From Chaetorhynchus papuensis (taxonomy: Eukaryota; Chordata; Aves; Passeriformes; Rhipiduridae), in NCBI GenBank assembly GCA_013396525.1, contig VWYX01000010.1, positions 3,015,669-3,079,668 of the forward strand: 64,000 nt of DNA, given 5' to 3'. The number at the start of each line of letters is the position of its first letter. Position 1 is the stretch's first letter. The notes beneath the pieces were generated by a model. That model did no database searches. It saw only the letters and a list, made by a program, of their open reading frames with translations, and was not told the DNA's origin. Positions 13,389 through 25,300 of the stretch are shown here, in pieces. The position numbers and the translations under genes were made by a program.

Positions 13389-14403
13389 GTTTTCAATCCT
13401 TGAATTAAGAATTTTCAAGTTGCCTTACATTTTTATGTTATATATACACTCTTGAGATATGTCTTTCAAAATTATTTTAAAAAGGACACATGAAAACCGA
13501 TATTTTTTTAATTCTGAACAAAAACTCAAAACAGATTACCACTCGAAGGACAGGCTATCAATTTAAACCACTTCAAGCTGCATTTCCACATTTAGACACA
13601 CAGCTACAAAAGACAAAAATAATGAAAGGAATGAAATGAAATTAAAGTATAAATAGAATGAAAATATTAATAGTGTGAAATGAGTGAGTACAAGTTAAGG
13701 TAGACCAAGAACCACACTGGAAACAGTGTGGAGCGATCCAGAAAACTTACACTTTCTCTGAAATATTGAATGGGCCACTAATCACTTTCTTTCTATCTGA
13801 CAACATCACAGTCATGCACACACTGACAGATTAAGTAATTATCATATAACATAGCAAAAAAACCGCATTTTGCACTTACGTATATCCTCTTCTTGAGTAC
13901 ATCAGTGTACTTGAATGACACTGTTTAATGTGTGATTTGTTTTATGCATATTTTTCAATACCCTAATGGCAGAAGTACCATGTAACAAACAGACCATACA
14001 TCCTTTTTTCTTCATAAATAGTTGAGCTAAAAATCAATAATAAAAAGACCTCACAAATATGTACTGTGTAGTATTCCCAGTCTATTTGGGTTTCATCACC
14101 AACACAGTTTCAAAAATGAAACTTTCACAGTTGACACTGGTCAAGTTTGTTAATCTTCTTTCGGGGAAGAACAGGTTTGAATTACATTTAATGGAACACC
14201 AAACACTGTTACTACTATAACTGCAATTATGTTTCAAAAGGCCCATCTTGGTAAAACCCTGGTTATTTAATTCTTACCTTAAACATAACTTAGTGCTCTT
14301 CACCGGGCAATAACCATCACAATTCAGATTTTTAATACATTTCAAATATTGGAAAACCTTAATAGCAATGCATATATGGAGCATATATTAACATACTACT
14401 CAC

Positions 14404-14512
14404 CAATTTTAATCTTTGCAAAGGTATTCTGCTAGTGTCTATCGGAGTACGCTCTGTGACATTACCAAATCTGACTTCTGGGATGGCAATTGCACACATT
14501 ACGTGTGCCCAC
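14404..14512 (-). CDS. KDM4C: KDM4C exon: extended PHD finger, WAHVMC segment (109 nt)
   Basis: The acceptor is cttttcacag; one G completes Lys, then WAHVMCAIAIPEVRFGNV followed by TERTPIDTSRIPLQRLKL to donor TTG|gtgagt in phase 0. His and Cys of WAHVMC are the remaining ligands of the C2HC zinc knuckle begun by the 56-nt exon. The segment matches human WAHVMCAVAVPEVRFTNV and IPLQRLKL closely. The next exon should begin with Lys-Cys-Ile-Phe-Cys (second PHD finger). I searched 1-14403 by eye for that motif and for the Tudor region and did not find them, so they probably lie beyond the left edge. Confidence 0.96.
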
Positions 14513-17500
14513 CTGTGAAAAGTGGCAAGTCAAAAATACCACCAAAAAAACCCATAGAAATACAAGTGCTTAAGTTGTTGCTTGCTGTGTGTTTGGCTTT
14601 TATGTTTGGTTTGGATTGGTTTTCTTAAAGGTACCCATCTGTAGCTACTTCATTATTAGGCTTTCTTAAGCTTCTTTAAAACATTTTAACAAACCTTGTA
14701 ATGCTACCACTTTCTGTAAATAAAATTTCAGACTGAGCTTTTATTGCAATGATTTTTAAGTATGTTTCACTTTTTAAGTAGAAAGAAGTTTTTGTAGGTG
14801 TGCTATTCAGGTACATATGTAAACACCACACTATTTGGTTCTTGTGTAATTTATCATCTACAGCATATATTACTCATTATTAACATTACTCAGACCTGAG
14901 AAACTAGTCTTAATGCAACATACATCATTATGACCAATCAGGTATCTATCAAGACGCAAAATGAAACGCAAATGCTACCAAGACCTTCTGTCTACAGATA
15001 AAATGGCAAACAAGCAGCAAAGTGATCAGGCCACCAGTGCAATGCACAACATGAACCAGATCTCCTTTAGTAGAAAAAGCACCTGAAAGTGCCTAGGACC
15101 AGTGTTACATTCAAGACTTCAGTGCAACTTCAAGAGATTTGTCAGATGATACTACATGCTTCCATCAGAAAGCACTCCAAATCCTGTTTCGATACATGAA
15201 TCTCAAAATAAGAAAAGTTAAAAGAAACTTTTAAAAGTCTGAAAATAATGTCGAAAATGTGTATTTCCTGAAGTAAAAGGGAAGCTAATGACACTTTCAT
15301 TAACAAAGAGCAACCTTCTGAGGCTGCTTCTAAAATATTCTTGGGGTAGACAAGTGTCTGAAATCTGAAAAGGAAAACATTTCCATTCTTCAACTCATAT
15401 TTGCCTTATTCTCTGTCATTTCCCTGTACATTTGTTTTCATTACCCCATTTGCTCTACTTCTGTAAGCTCTGAATGCTTGCCTCACTCCACTTTCTGTAC
15501 ATTTCAAAGAGACACACATTACATGAGTGTCTTAGCAGATTAACAGCAATGTGGGCTGAAGCTGAAGGAGATGGAGGGTGATGCAGAAAACAGAAACAAT
15601 CTCTCTTTCCTGCACTAGAGCAGCAGCAGTATTTCAATAAGTCATCTTTGACAAAAACATCTGCAGAAGTATAATACGACACACAGGGACCAAACAAATT
15701 GCTGTCATGTGACTTTAAAGTTGTATTGGTCAAAGCATGAATCAGAGCTGTACATAAAGATGACATAACAATTAGCAAGTTATACAGTTCAGCCCAAATA
15801 AAAACAGTTAAAGCTTGCAGATCCATCCTTTTACTATGGTGACAGATCATGTTTTAACTTACAGAAGAGAGTCCTGTTTTGAGACTTAAAAAAAAAATTT
15901 CTAACAGCCTTTTTCTTTTCATTGTGACCTGCTTGCCTGCTAAACCACATTGGCTTACCATCTAAGCTTTATGAGACAGAAATGTTATAAATGAAATGCC
16001 TCTTCAGTCAATCTTCAAATAAACATTTATACTCTGCCATGTCTCAACCTAACAGACTCAAAACAATTGCTGTGCTCTGCTGAAAAGAAGGAATCTCAGC
16101 TTTCCTGTATGGCAAACTGCTTACTGCATGCACAAATACCAGTTTGACCCATTAGCTTTTACATGTATCTCATGCTCTTCCTGTATCTCTAATTAGTATG
16201 CACAGAGTAAAGAAGGAGCAAAGGGAATGCACATGTTAGATTTTACAGCTGCTGGAGAAAAAAGATATAAGTGTAACATACTTTTCTGAAAACTCAAAAT
16301 TTCAAAATGGTAACTAATGCTGAAAGATAGATTAAAACTCCACGATGTGTAACAACTATAAGGTTCACGTTATGGAAACCTGAAAACCAGAGCCAAACTG
16401 CTTTTACAGAAATCCCATTTCTTATATTTGTAACACTAACCTACAGAGTGATAGAAACCCAAAAAACATAGTAAACCCAAAAACTTTATACATAATTATA
16501 CAAGAAAAGTGACTTTATGCAAACCTCTGTGGATTTTTCTATTAATATATATTATGAGACATTTGAAAAAAATTTAAATTGATGTACAGAAAAAGATATA
16601 TATATTTTTTAAAGATGCAACATATAAGCTACCAACAGCTAATATCAAAAGGGCAAGATAAATTCTACTGAGATAATATTTTTGTCATTCTCTTTTTATT
16701 TAGCGAGTAAAGAAAGTAGAAAATCTAAGGGAATTTAAAACAGAACTAAAAATCAGCTGAGAATTTTCAAGTACTGGCAAATATCTCCATTAAAATGGCT
16801 ACAATAATAATGTTTTCTGAAGGTAAGATATGGCCTGAGTTAAACAAAAAACTTTCTCCTAACTGGATGATTTACAAGACTCATGAAATCAGTTGCAAAT
16901 CACTGATAAACAAATTCTTTCCTGGTTAGTGAAAAAGAATGTTGAACGTAGATCATGTCTTACCACTGCATTTCAAAGCATGAAAGAAAGAGATCTATAT
17001 GATATTGCTAAGCTACTAAGATAAGCTAATTAATTATGAAATGATTCAAAATGCATAAAGACTATTCTACTATTGGGCTTGAAAAAATATTAAGCTGCAA
17101 CATTTTCCACGTTAGCTGTTAGGGTTACTTGCTATAGTGTTCTGTCACCCACATACAGAGAAAAATCCTGATGCTGTCAATAGCATAATGTCAGCAACGA
17201 CTGTTTTTGATAGTATGTGATAGAAGTGCCTTTGAAAAAAACCTCAAACTTCAGAACTGAAAATTATTTCAATACGATTAAAATTAATTCATTGAAAATA
17301 CTGGGTTTAGAAGTTCAAAGGTATTGTATTGTAATTTTCAGGAGCAAAGGAGAAAATACACTTTGCTGTTTGATAAGACTTGCCCATGCAAACAATGATA
17401 AATGAGCTCTCATTTACTTTCTTTGCACAAAGGCCAGCAGATTAAAATTTGAAACAAGCGTGTGCAAATACTAAAACAAATGTACATTTTAGTATCTAAC

Positions 17501-17673
17501 TATTTAACAAAATGCCAGTGCTACATTTCAAGAGAAGTTATTTTAATTCTTCGATGATTCAGCTTAAAGGGACACTGTCAAGTAATTAGGTTCACAAATG
17601 CTTTGCACATAGGAATGGACTCGGAATAAAGTCTAAAATAAGCACATACAGTCCTGAAGAATATACTACTTAC
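14513..17673 (-). other. KDM4C intron (3161 bp)
   Basis: Bounded by gtaagt and ttcacag. It is AT-rich, with a short (TA)n run near 16600. No repeat family was recognised. Confidence 0.85.
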
Positions 17674-17729
17674 TTTTTGTCAGTAGTTTGCTTTAATGCA
17701 CCACCTCTCAAATTGCAGAGACAACATTC
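17674..17729 (-). CDS. KDM4C: KDM4C small exon: start of extended PHD finger (56 nt)
   Basis: This 56-nt exon is far too short to appear as a long open frame. The acceptor is tttatttttag; the coding sequence gives ECCLCNLRGGALKQTTDK plus two bases (AA) of a Lys codon, then donor AAAAA|gtaagt. The first Cys and the CLC cysteines start the C2HC pre-PHD zinc knuckle of the extended PHD module. LRGGAL is nearly invariant in KDM4A, B and C, while the end (TTDKK against TKNNK in human) is the variable part. It stands alone between introns of 17.7 kb and 3.2 kb. Both flanking phases fit the neighbouring exons exactly. Confidence 0.96.
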
Positions 17730-17978
17730 CTAAAAATAAAAAGTAGAAAAAAGTGAGCTTTAATGATGGTTTACAAATCAGTTTTATTCATCTGATCTTG
17801 AGGATAACCAAACTGCTAATGCAATTAATTACTGGGTTAGAAACTGCCACTTGAAAGCATAGCATTTTCTTACAGCGGAAGAAAAGGATACAGTAACAAA
17901 AAGAGACACAACTCATACAACCTAAAGAAAAAAGATATTTGAGTATTACTTACAGACAAAGCGATAGAATCACTTTGA

Positions 17979-18078
17979 AATGTAATAAAAAAAACCCAAA
18001 CAAAATCAACACCAAAAAAACCCCACCAAAAACAAAAACAAAAAAAAAAACCCCACCCAAACAAAAAATCCCCAACCC
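17979..18078 (+). repeat. A/AC-rich low-complexity tract
   Basis: About 100 bp are made almost only of A and C (aaaacccaaacaaaatc, ccccaccaaaaac). In the KDM4C transcript this is U/G-rich and lies 250-350 nt upstream of the 56-nt exon acceptor. Confidence 0.9.
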
Positions 18079-20365
18079 TTTTAATCAGTACTGCCATAGA
18101 AAGGCTGGAAACTGCCATACATTTTACAAAGATAAAACGAAATACTATGGCATATAATTAGTTTAATAGAAGTTACTGAGAAACTGACCCATAAGCTATT
18201 GATCCAGCTCAAATTACTGGTTTTGTTTTTCTTTTCCTTCTTCCTGCAGTATACCTTCACTGCTTTGATCTTCAGTAATACTTCATCTCTTTCAGAGCAC
18301 TCAGCAAGGTGTTCAGTGGTTCCCAGATAATATGCCAAAAACCACGGCTTTTCCTACCTCTACTTAAAACTGAGCTTTTGAACAGATACAGTCTTTTCTT
18401 CTTTCCAACCCTTCACTCCTTCAGTGTCCTCCATTTCTGAATCTATTCTTTCCCTTTTTTCTTTTTTTTCCTCTTGTCCCTTGAGAGGAGCTGATGAGAA
18501 ATTGTTTCCAACATTAGCTATTTTTCTTCCTGCCTGTTTTTTCTCTACAAAGAACCAAATGTACAAAATAGAGTCAAGACAGTCTGTGACTGTAAACCTA
18601 CACAAGACCATGTCTTTTGAACCCCAAGATTTAAGTTGGCCTTGCAGGACAAACAAACAAACCAAACAAAAACAGAAATAAAGCAAAACCCCAAAGAACT
18701 TTGTTATACTCCAGTCCAATTTTATCTTAAAAATTTCAATGATGAAGACTACAAATGCCTGCAGAAATTCAACTGAATGCAGTAATACACTTCCTATGAA
18801 AAACACCTTTCCTAACCATAAAAAAATGCTTTCTTGTGACACTTGGATCTTCTTTGCTATTTAAGCACGCAAATTTTGCCTTACCAACCAAAACCATGGG
18901 GAACAGAACATCCTCTATGGAGCAACCTTTTAATTACTTAATATTATTGTAGAATTTTAAAGAAAAGAATTGAGGTTCGTTATTCTAGCCAAAACAACCT
19001 TAGGATGGGACCTAATACTTTCGAGATCACATTTCCCTTTCTGAAAGTAAACACTGACTATTAAATCAGGGAATCCAAAGACTCAGAACTATACAGCTTC
19101 CAGTAAAGTACCACTACAGTCACGGAAAATTTTATTCTAATTGGCATTCAGTTCTTAAAGGGAAGCACTTAAATGTAAAAAACACATCACAAAACTGTAT
19201 GCAGATCTTTAACATTACCTGGGATTTTGAAAACTACATTAGCACAACCACAGAGTTACCTTACAGTACTGCATCATCTTCAACCTGATTCACCTTAGAA
19301 TCTTGCTTACAAACCAGCAGAGGGAAAACATGTTTCTTCAGCTCTTTCTTGGACTGATTTTATCACCCTCAATGTTATCTATTCTTACCAGTGTTATCTA
19401 TCTTTACAAACACAGCTTGGTCACTGTCATAGTGAGATACTAAAAGACTGGGTCCAATATGTTGATTTTATATATGACAACTGGGGATGGAAGATAAAAA
19501 CAGTAAAAATGGATGGGCATACATCTCCATGACTACATGAGAGTAACAAAATAAATGACCAAAGGAGTATAGAAAATTATACCTTAAATGCAACAGCCAT
19601 TCTGGAAGAGGGAAATACCACAATCTCCTAAAAAAGGAACCATGCAGGACTTCCTGCAAATCTGATCCTGAAATCATTTGCAGTTGTCAGGGTAACACAA
19701 AATGTTACTGTATTCCACATGTCTCTTTGCCCAAAATTTGTTACTGTCTCTTCAAGACCCTGCAGCCAGAAAACGGAAATGGCAGGGAGGGTATTGCCAA
19801 GATCCCATTTAAAGTCAGAGCCAGGAGGCAGGAACCTCTCTCTGCTGGCAGCCTTTGCTGAAGGCAGAGGCTCCTCTTCTGAGAAGCTTGCTTCCCAGGC
19901 TTGGTTTTGGTTAGTTGGATTTTTTTTTCTGGTCTTACAACAGTAGTCACTTGGAAAAACTGCATTTTGCAATAAAAACTGTTTCAGAGTGATCTCTGTA
20001 AGCCTGTCCCACATCCAACAGACTGGTTCTTCCCCGCTCCCAACACTTGTGCAGTGTGGTGGACATCAGCACCAACACCAGCAGTGCCCAGCGGGCAGGA
20101 GGAGGAGGCAGCAGATGGCAGCTCTGACCCCACACACACCGGCACTTATCTGCCACTAGAGCAGCTCCATAAGGTCCTGCTTTTCCCAGGAAGGTTCTTT
20201 CCGTCCACTGATGCCTTAGGTTTTAACTTCTATATTTTTCAAATCCTGTACTGCCTAGTGTGTAACTCTGAAGTTTCTTGTGGCCTGTTAGCTGCTGTTC
20301 TCTCATTCTGGTTAGACATAACAAGCCTCTCTAGGTTTCCACCTCAAGGACACAGGGCCCCAAAA

Positions 20366-21002
20366 TGTGTAAACTAAAAGTCTCTAAAGGGGGAGCAAAC
20401 CTGGGGTAATTACATCATGAATTGAGGTTATAACTGGAGAACTAACCCTGATATGCAAATGAACCAAACTTATAAAAGTGCGAAGAACCCATGACCCAGG
20501 GTCCATCTTGGGTGTAGCCTTTTGACTGCCCAGTGTGTACCTTTGAAGGCCCTTCACATAAATACCTATCTTTACTCTCTTTTTATTGTCTAGTCTCTGT
20601 TTTAGGTAGCCAACCTCAAGGCATCACCACCATCTTTTTTTCCCTCTGTCTCCTGGACAGCGTGGTCGACTGGACGCACCATCACGGGGTAGATAGCTGA
20701 TGCCATTTTCCCTCTCTCTTTGAAGCCATGAGAGCACCCGTGGTGGGCACCATCTTGGAAATGCTATTTCCACCACCTTGGGTCTCCCTTTGTTTCCCGG
20801 GGGTTCATGAGATTTAGCAATTTTGGATCTAGTGATTATTCATTGTTTTTTTTTTGCTTGTTGCTGTTTTGCTTGTTAGTAAACTGTTACTTTTTCACTT
20901 GTATCTACTCACATTTGTTCCTTATGGGTGGAAAGGGATTGGTTGAACCTAAGAGAAGGTAAGTCATTTTAAAGTGTCCACCTCTTTAAGGGCTGTCTTA
21001 CA
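20366..21002 (+). mobile_element. Probable retroviral solo LTR
   Basis: A block starting TGTGTAAACT and ending ...GTCTTACA has LTR-like architecture. A TATA box (tataaaag, 20471-20478) follows CAAT-like and ATGCAAAT octamer sequence at about 20454-20461. A cataaa signal lies about 85 bp downstream, and then comes a T-rich, GT-rich U5-like region. It is more GC-rich than the surrounding intron. I find no coding domain beside it and no clean target duplication (caaaa on the left, ccaag on the right). The family and exact ends are uncertain. Confidence 0.55.
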
Positions 21003-22089
21003 CCAAGCAGTTCTGCAAAGCATGAACCTTTACAATTTAGACATAGAATAACATCTGCAGACTGGGGAAAAGAGCATGAGTCTGACTCATCAGAAACCTG
21101 TGCAGGGAAAAAGCTTCATTCTCCACTTTCAAATGTAAAAGTTCAGGGGATCCCTCATAAATTCTTTTTAATCTGACCATTAATGGTCAAATTAAATTCT
21201 TAACATTGGCCACAAAAATACTTCAGCTGACTGACTCTCTGCTTTGCAAAATAAAGAGTGTGTTCACTGCTATTTTATGAGTTTTGACGTTCTTAGGCCA
21301 CCTCACTTTGAAATTTGTTATTTGAAAAATGATGACATTTTCCTGCTTCTAATGGGTATTTTTCACTTTTAAGGAAAACTTTCATTAGATCATCTGCTGT
21401 GTAACTTACTAATGCAACTAGACTGAGAATCCAAGGCCCTAAGGAAATTTTACAGATAAATTAAGCTAAAATAGCACAGGAAGAGACAGAACTCATAATC
21501 TTTACATACTAACTACAGAGCATTTACATTAGGTTAAAAAATTGAAAAAAAATTATAAAATGAGGGGAAATTAAAGGGAGGAGAGCAGCCGAGACAGAAG
21601 AGAAGGCGGCTTTAAATATCCTCATTACACACTATAAAAAGATTACCCTTATGCAGGACCTACAGGAACCAAACATTGTCTCCTCTAAAAAAAAACCTAA
21701 ACATATCTTTGGTGAACAGAAAGTGATGGTGGGTACTTGTTCACTGTCTCCTGGACCCAGGCTAAAAGAAATTAGATCCCTAAGAACTACAAATTTTTAC
21801 CAGTGTTCATAACAAACCTGTGTGGGTACGAACACAGGTTTAAAGCCCATTAAAACTATTTTGTTGATCATGTCTGCATTGCAATATATTGTCCTATATC
21901 CTGGCAATGTGGCTATTAGTTTAACTTCTGTTTCAACATACTACAACTAATGAAAGCTTAGAGGACCTGACATTTACAAAGAATAATATTCCTAATAAAT
22001 GTAAATGTGCCATGGATGGCAGTGAAATCACATGGACATTAGTTATTACCCATGTTATTATCCATGAAGGACATAGGCCTGTTGAGCTA

Positions 22090-22493
22090 GTCCAATGCTC
22101 CAAAAGCACCTCTCCTACGAAGACAGGCTGAGAGTTGTTCAGCCTGCAGAAAAGTAGAGAAGGCTTTGGGGAGACCTCACTGTGGCCTTTCAATACTTAA
22201 AGGGGGCTTATAAAAAAAATAGGGAAAAACATTTTAGAAGGAGAAATGGTTTTAAATACACATGATACATAAGGAAAAAGTTTTTGACAGTAAGGGTGGT
22301 GAAATACTGGATCAGATTGCCCAGAGAGGAGGTGGATGCCCCCTCCCTGGAAACATTCAAGATCAGATCATATAGGGTTCTGAGCAAACTGATCTATTTG
22401 AGAATGTCCCTGCTCATGACAGGGAATTTGGACTTGATGACCTTTAAAGGTCCCTTCCAACACAAACTCTTCCATGATGATTCCGTGATGCTG
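22090..22493 (+). mobile_element. CR1 LINE 3' fragment
   Basis: CR1 3' blocks are visible: CACCTCTCCTACGAAGACAG, TTCAGCCTGCAGAAAAGTAG, GGTGGTGAAATACTGGATCA, CCCAGAGAGGAGGTGGATGC, TTGGACTTGATGACCTTTAA and a terminal TTCCGTGA. The copy is 5' truncated and diverged, and antisense to KDM4C. Confidence 0.92.
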
Positions 22494-25065
22494 TGTTCTC
22501 AGAGAGAGAGAGAGAGTGTCTGTGCATCCCTGTGTGCCTGCTGTCAGCCTACACGTAAAAATCAGGAGAAGAATTTATTTCATTATCAAGCATCACCTTA
22601 GAAGGTATCCAATCTCTGATTCATTATTCCTTTGCAAATCCTTTAAACAAGTAATTTTGTCATTTGTATTTGCATTAAATAATAATTTCATAAGCATATT
22701 ATTTTATATATATCTAAATTAAATCTGAGACCATTTTAAATTGCTCATCTCCTTAAAAAATCTCCATAACATTCTAGAATTACAACAGAGTTTTCTCTCT
22801 TCCTGTATCTGTATGAAGTAAGACATCTCCATATAATTCACAAGCTTTATACACTAACGTTCATTTAATCTTCCTGCTCTTTTGTGGAGATGATGCATTT
22901 TTTTCCATAACAATACATATCATATTCACAGTTTCTGGATGAAATGTTTCCCCTTGCTTTCAAGGAAATATTTTTGCAACCAGCAACCCTAATCTCACTT
23001 CTCTGCTTCAATCACTTCAAGAAACTGCAGGAAAAACCTCAAGTCCGTGTGAATTAACCATGCTTCCTTTGGTACATACATTCAAAAGATGGATCACCTT
23101 TTTTGGAAGGGTATGTCGCTACTCAGGCATAGCTGCATATTAATTATAGTTGCATGGATAAATATTACACAAAACGCAAGCCTGTTCACACTCATTTATA
23201 CTTTAAAATGAATACATTTGCTTATCTTTGAGTATTTTTTTAGTGTCTGCCAAAACTCAAAATCATATTCACAGTAACGCTTACAACAAGCAGTTTTCAC
23301 ACTTGTGTATTTCCATACTTACTTCATCAGCAATAGCATTCCCTAGGAGACAGGAAGCTGTCTCACACAGCAAGGCAGTAGAATTCAGCCAAGCCATAGC
23401 AGAGGGATATACATTAAATCATCTTACAGTTATTTTTATTGAAAACTATGACCACGCACGACACAATCCCCTTTCTTTTTAAACTGCTATTTCTCCTTTA
23501 CTAAAGTCCAGTAAATTACAATAGCATCTCCAAAGAATTACATTTATCCAGTTAAATAAAAAAGAAAGTTAAGCTTATATCAGTGGATGAAGACAGAGTA
23601 AAATAAAATAAAATATATGATACTCTTAATGACTTGTGCCTGACACATTTTCAAAAATTTCCTCGTAAAATGCAGTTTCCATAAGCAACCTAATAATCTC
23701 TTCCAGCTCTTTGGCATCCATACCATTAGGGAGCTTTTCATTACAACTAACATGAAGATTCCCTTCTAAGCCTGTTCCTTTTTACTTTATGCATGATAAA
23801 CATAAAAAAAAACAGACTGTCCCTTTCTTTTTTTGACATTTTCCATTTTTAGACCCTTAGTCAGCTAAATAACCACAACTTTTACACCTAATTGACTTCA
23901 TCTGAGGCCTCATTCTCCCTTCTGAAATGCAATGGGAACAGATCTTCAGTGATGTCAGGCAAAGTACGTTTAGCTTTTATCCCACATCTGGGGAGATGTG
24001 CTTACATTGCCATGAGTTGTGTAGGACGTGGACAATATTCTTCAGCACCTCTTTTACAGCAATGGCTGACATCACTGCTCCGCAATCATTCGTCTGCATT
24101 CCAGCTTCAGTACCTTGCACTTTTCTCTAATTACCTCTTGTTTTCCCCGTTATCTCAATAATTTATCAAGATCTTGTTCATTTCTGATTGCCCTTACTTC
24201 ACAGGCCTCACTAGAAAAAAGCCTAGAGCTTGTCTTCAGCTAACATTTCCTGCAACAGCTTCTGCACAAGGGACAACTATGCAGGATGTGGCTGGTCAAG
24301 CCAGTAAAAAGACTGTTCAATGTTTGACAGATGCTACTAATAAAATGAGACTTGGAAAAGGGCTTGACTAGGTACTCCAATAAGAAAGTAGTTGCTATTG
24401 GAGGAAACTAGCAGCAGATTCAAAACAAACAAACAAAAAACCAGAAAGATTCTTCACACAGTATGTGTCTGTTTGCCAGATGTGGCTGCTAAAATTTTAC
24501 ACTAGTTGAAAAAGAAGCTGTGTAAGTTCATGAAAAAGAAATGCAACAAAGGTCACTTATTACTAAGTAAAAAGAAAGATACTGCCTTTGGCTAAAACAA
24601 TTTCTTACTTCCACATTGTAGGACATTGAGAAAGCATTAGGAATGCCTGTTCAAGACACATATTCTTCACCAGGTATTAATTTCTTGCTGTGAAAGAGAG
24701 GATAACAGACTAGAACAGACTTCAGTTTAATTCTTATACCACATCTTACTCTTCCATGTAACCTGCAGTTTTAAACCTTTATATGTAGAAACAACATTAG
24801 ATATCAAGGAAAATCCAATTGTTTGGCACTAAGCACAAACTGCTTAGTGTGTGTATCTATTACATATCATATACATTTAATTTTCCTAATTTGTGATCCT
24901 AAAATTAAACAAAATGCAATTTTACTAATATGTTATTATTCATATAGTAAGTTATTGTGGTAGCTTTATTGTCACAGCTTTATTTAGCAGTGATTTTATC
25001 TAAAATAATATATTCAAGTAATTTCAACACATTTTGGCTAGTGATGAGAAGTGTTGCAAGTGTTG

Positions 25066-25300
25066 ATTATAGAATAGCTTGGGCTGGAAAGAACATTGAA
25101 GATCTCCCCCGCAATGGGCAGGGACGCATTTCCCTAGAACAGGTTGCTCAGAGACCCATCCAACCTGGCTTTGAACACTTCCAGGGACGGAGCATCCACA
25201 ACTTTTCTGGTCAGCCTCAAAGTAAAGAAATTCTTCCTTACATCTAATCTAAACCCTCCAACGATTTAAAGTCACTACCCCTTGATAATGTCTTAAGCAC
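25066..25300 (-). mobile_element. CR1 LINE 3' fragment, antisense
   Basis: The plus strand reads ATAGAATAGCTTGGGCTGGA, the complement of the CR1 3' terminus, then GAACAGGTTGCTCAGAGACC and a run matching the PSLE region. It is short and 5' truncated. Confidence 0.92.

Larger units (their letters stand above)
1..14403 (-). other. KDM4C intron, 3' side of the WAHVMC exon (partial)
   Basis: It starts at donor gtgagt (14403) and runs off the left edge. It contains CR1 pieces at about 1.6, 4.4, 6.1 and 12.5 kb, a 25-bp tandem duplication at 6083 and a (TGAA)n run at 12478. The 2.1-4.4, 6.9-12.4 and 13.4-14.4 kb parts show no feature I recognise. A short missed exon cannot be excluded by eye. Confidence 0.7.

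Noticed and set aside
18081..18338. Minus-strand open frame of 85 codons just downstream
   Set aside because: It overlaps low-complexity sequence and no family is recognised. It is in the KDM4C intron with no support as an exon.
18360..18842. Longest open frame of the window, 160 codons, minus strand, with hydrophobic start and charged end
   Set aside because: The hydrophobic part comes from an (AAAC)n-type low-complexity stretch read in reverse. No family is recognised, and it does not fit KDM4C splice phases or known exons. Probably chance.
19628..20014. Minus-strand open frame of 128 codons
   Set aside because: It overlaps other frames on both strands in a GC-rich patch and has no recognised family. 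Mentioned only as a patch in the findings.
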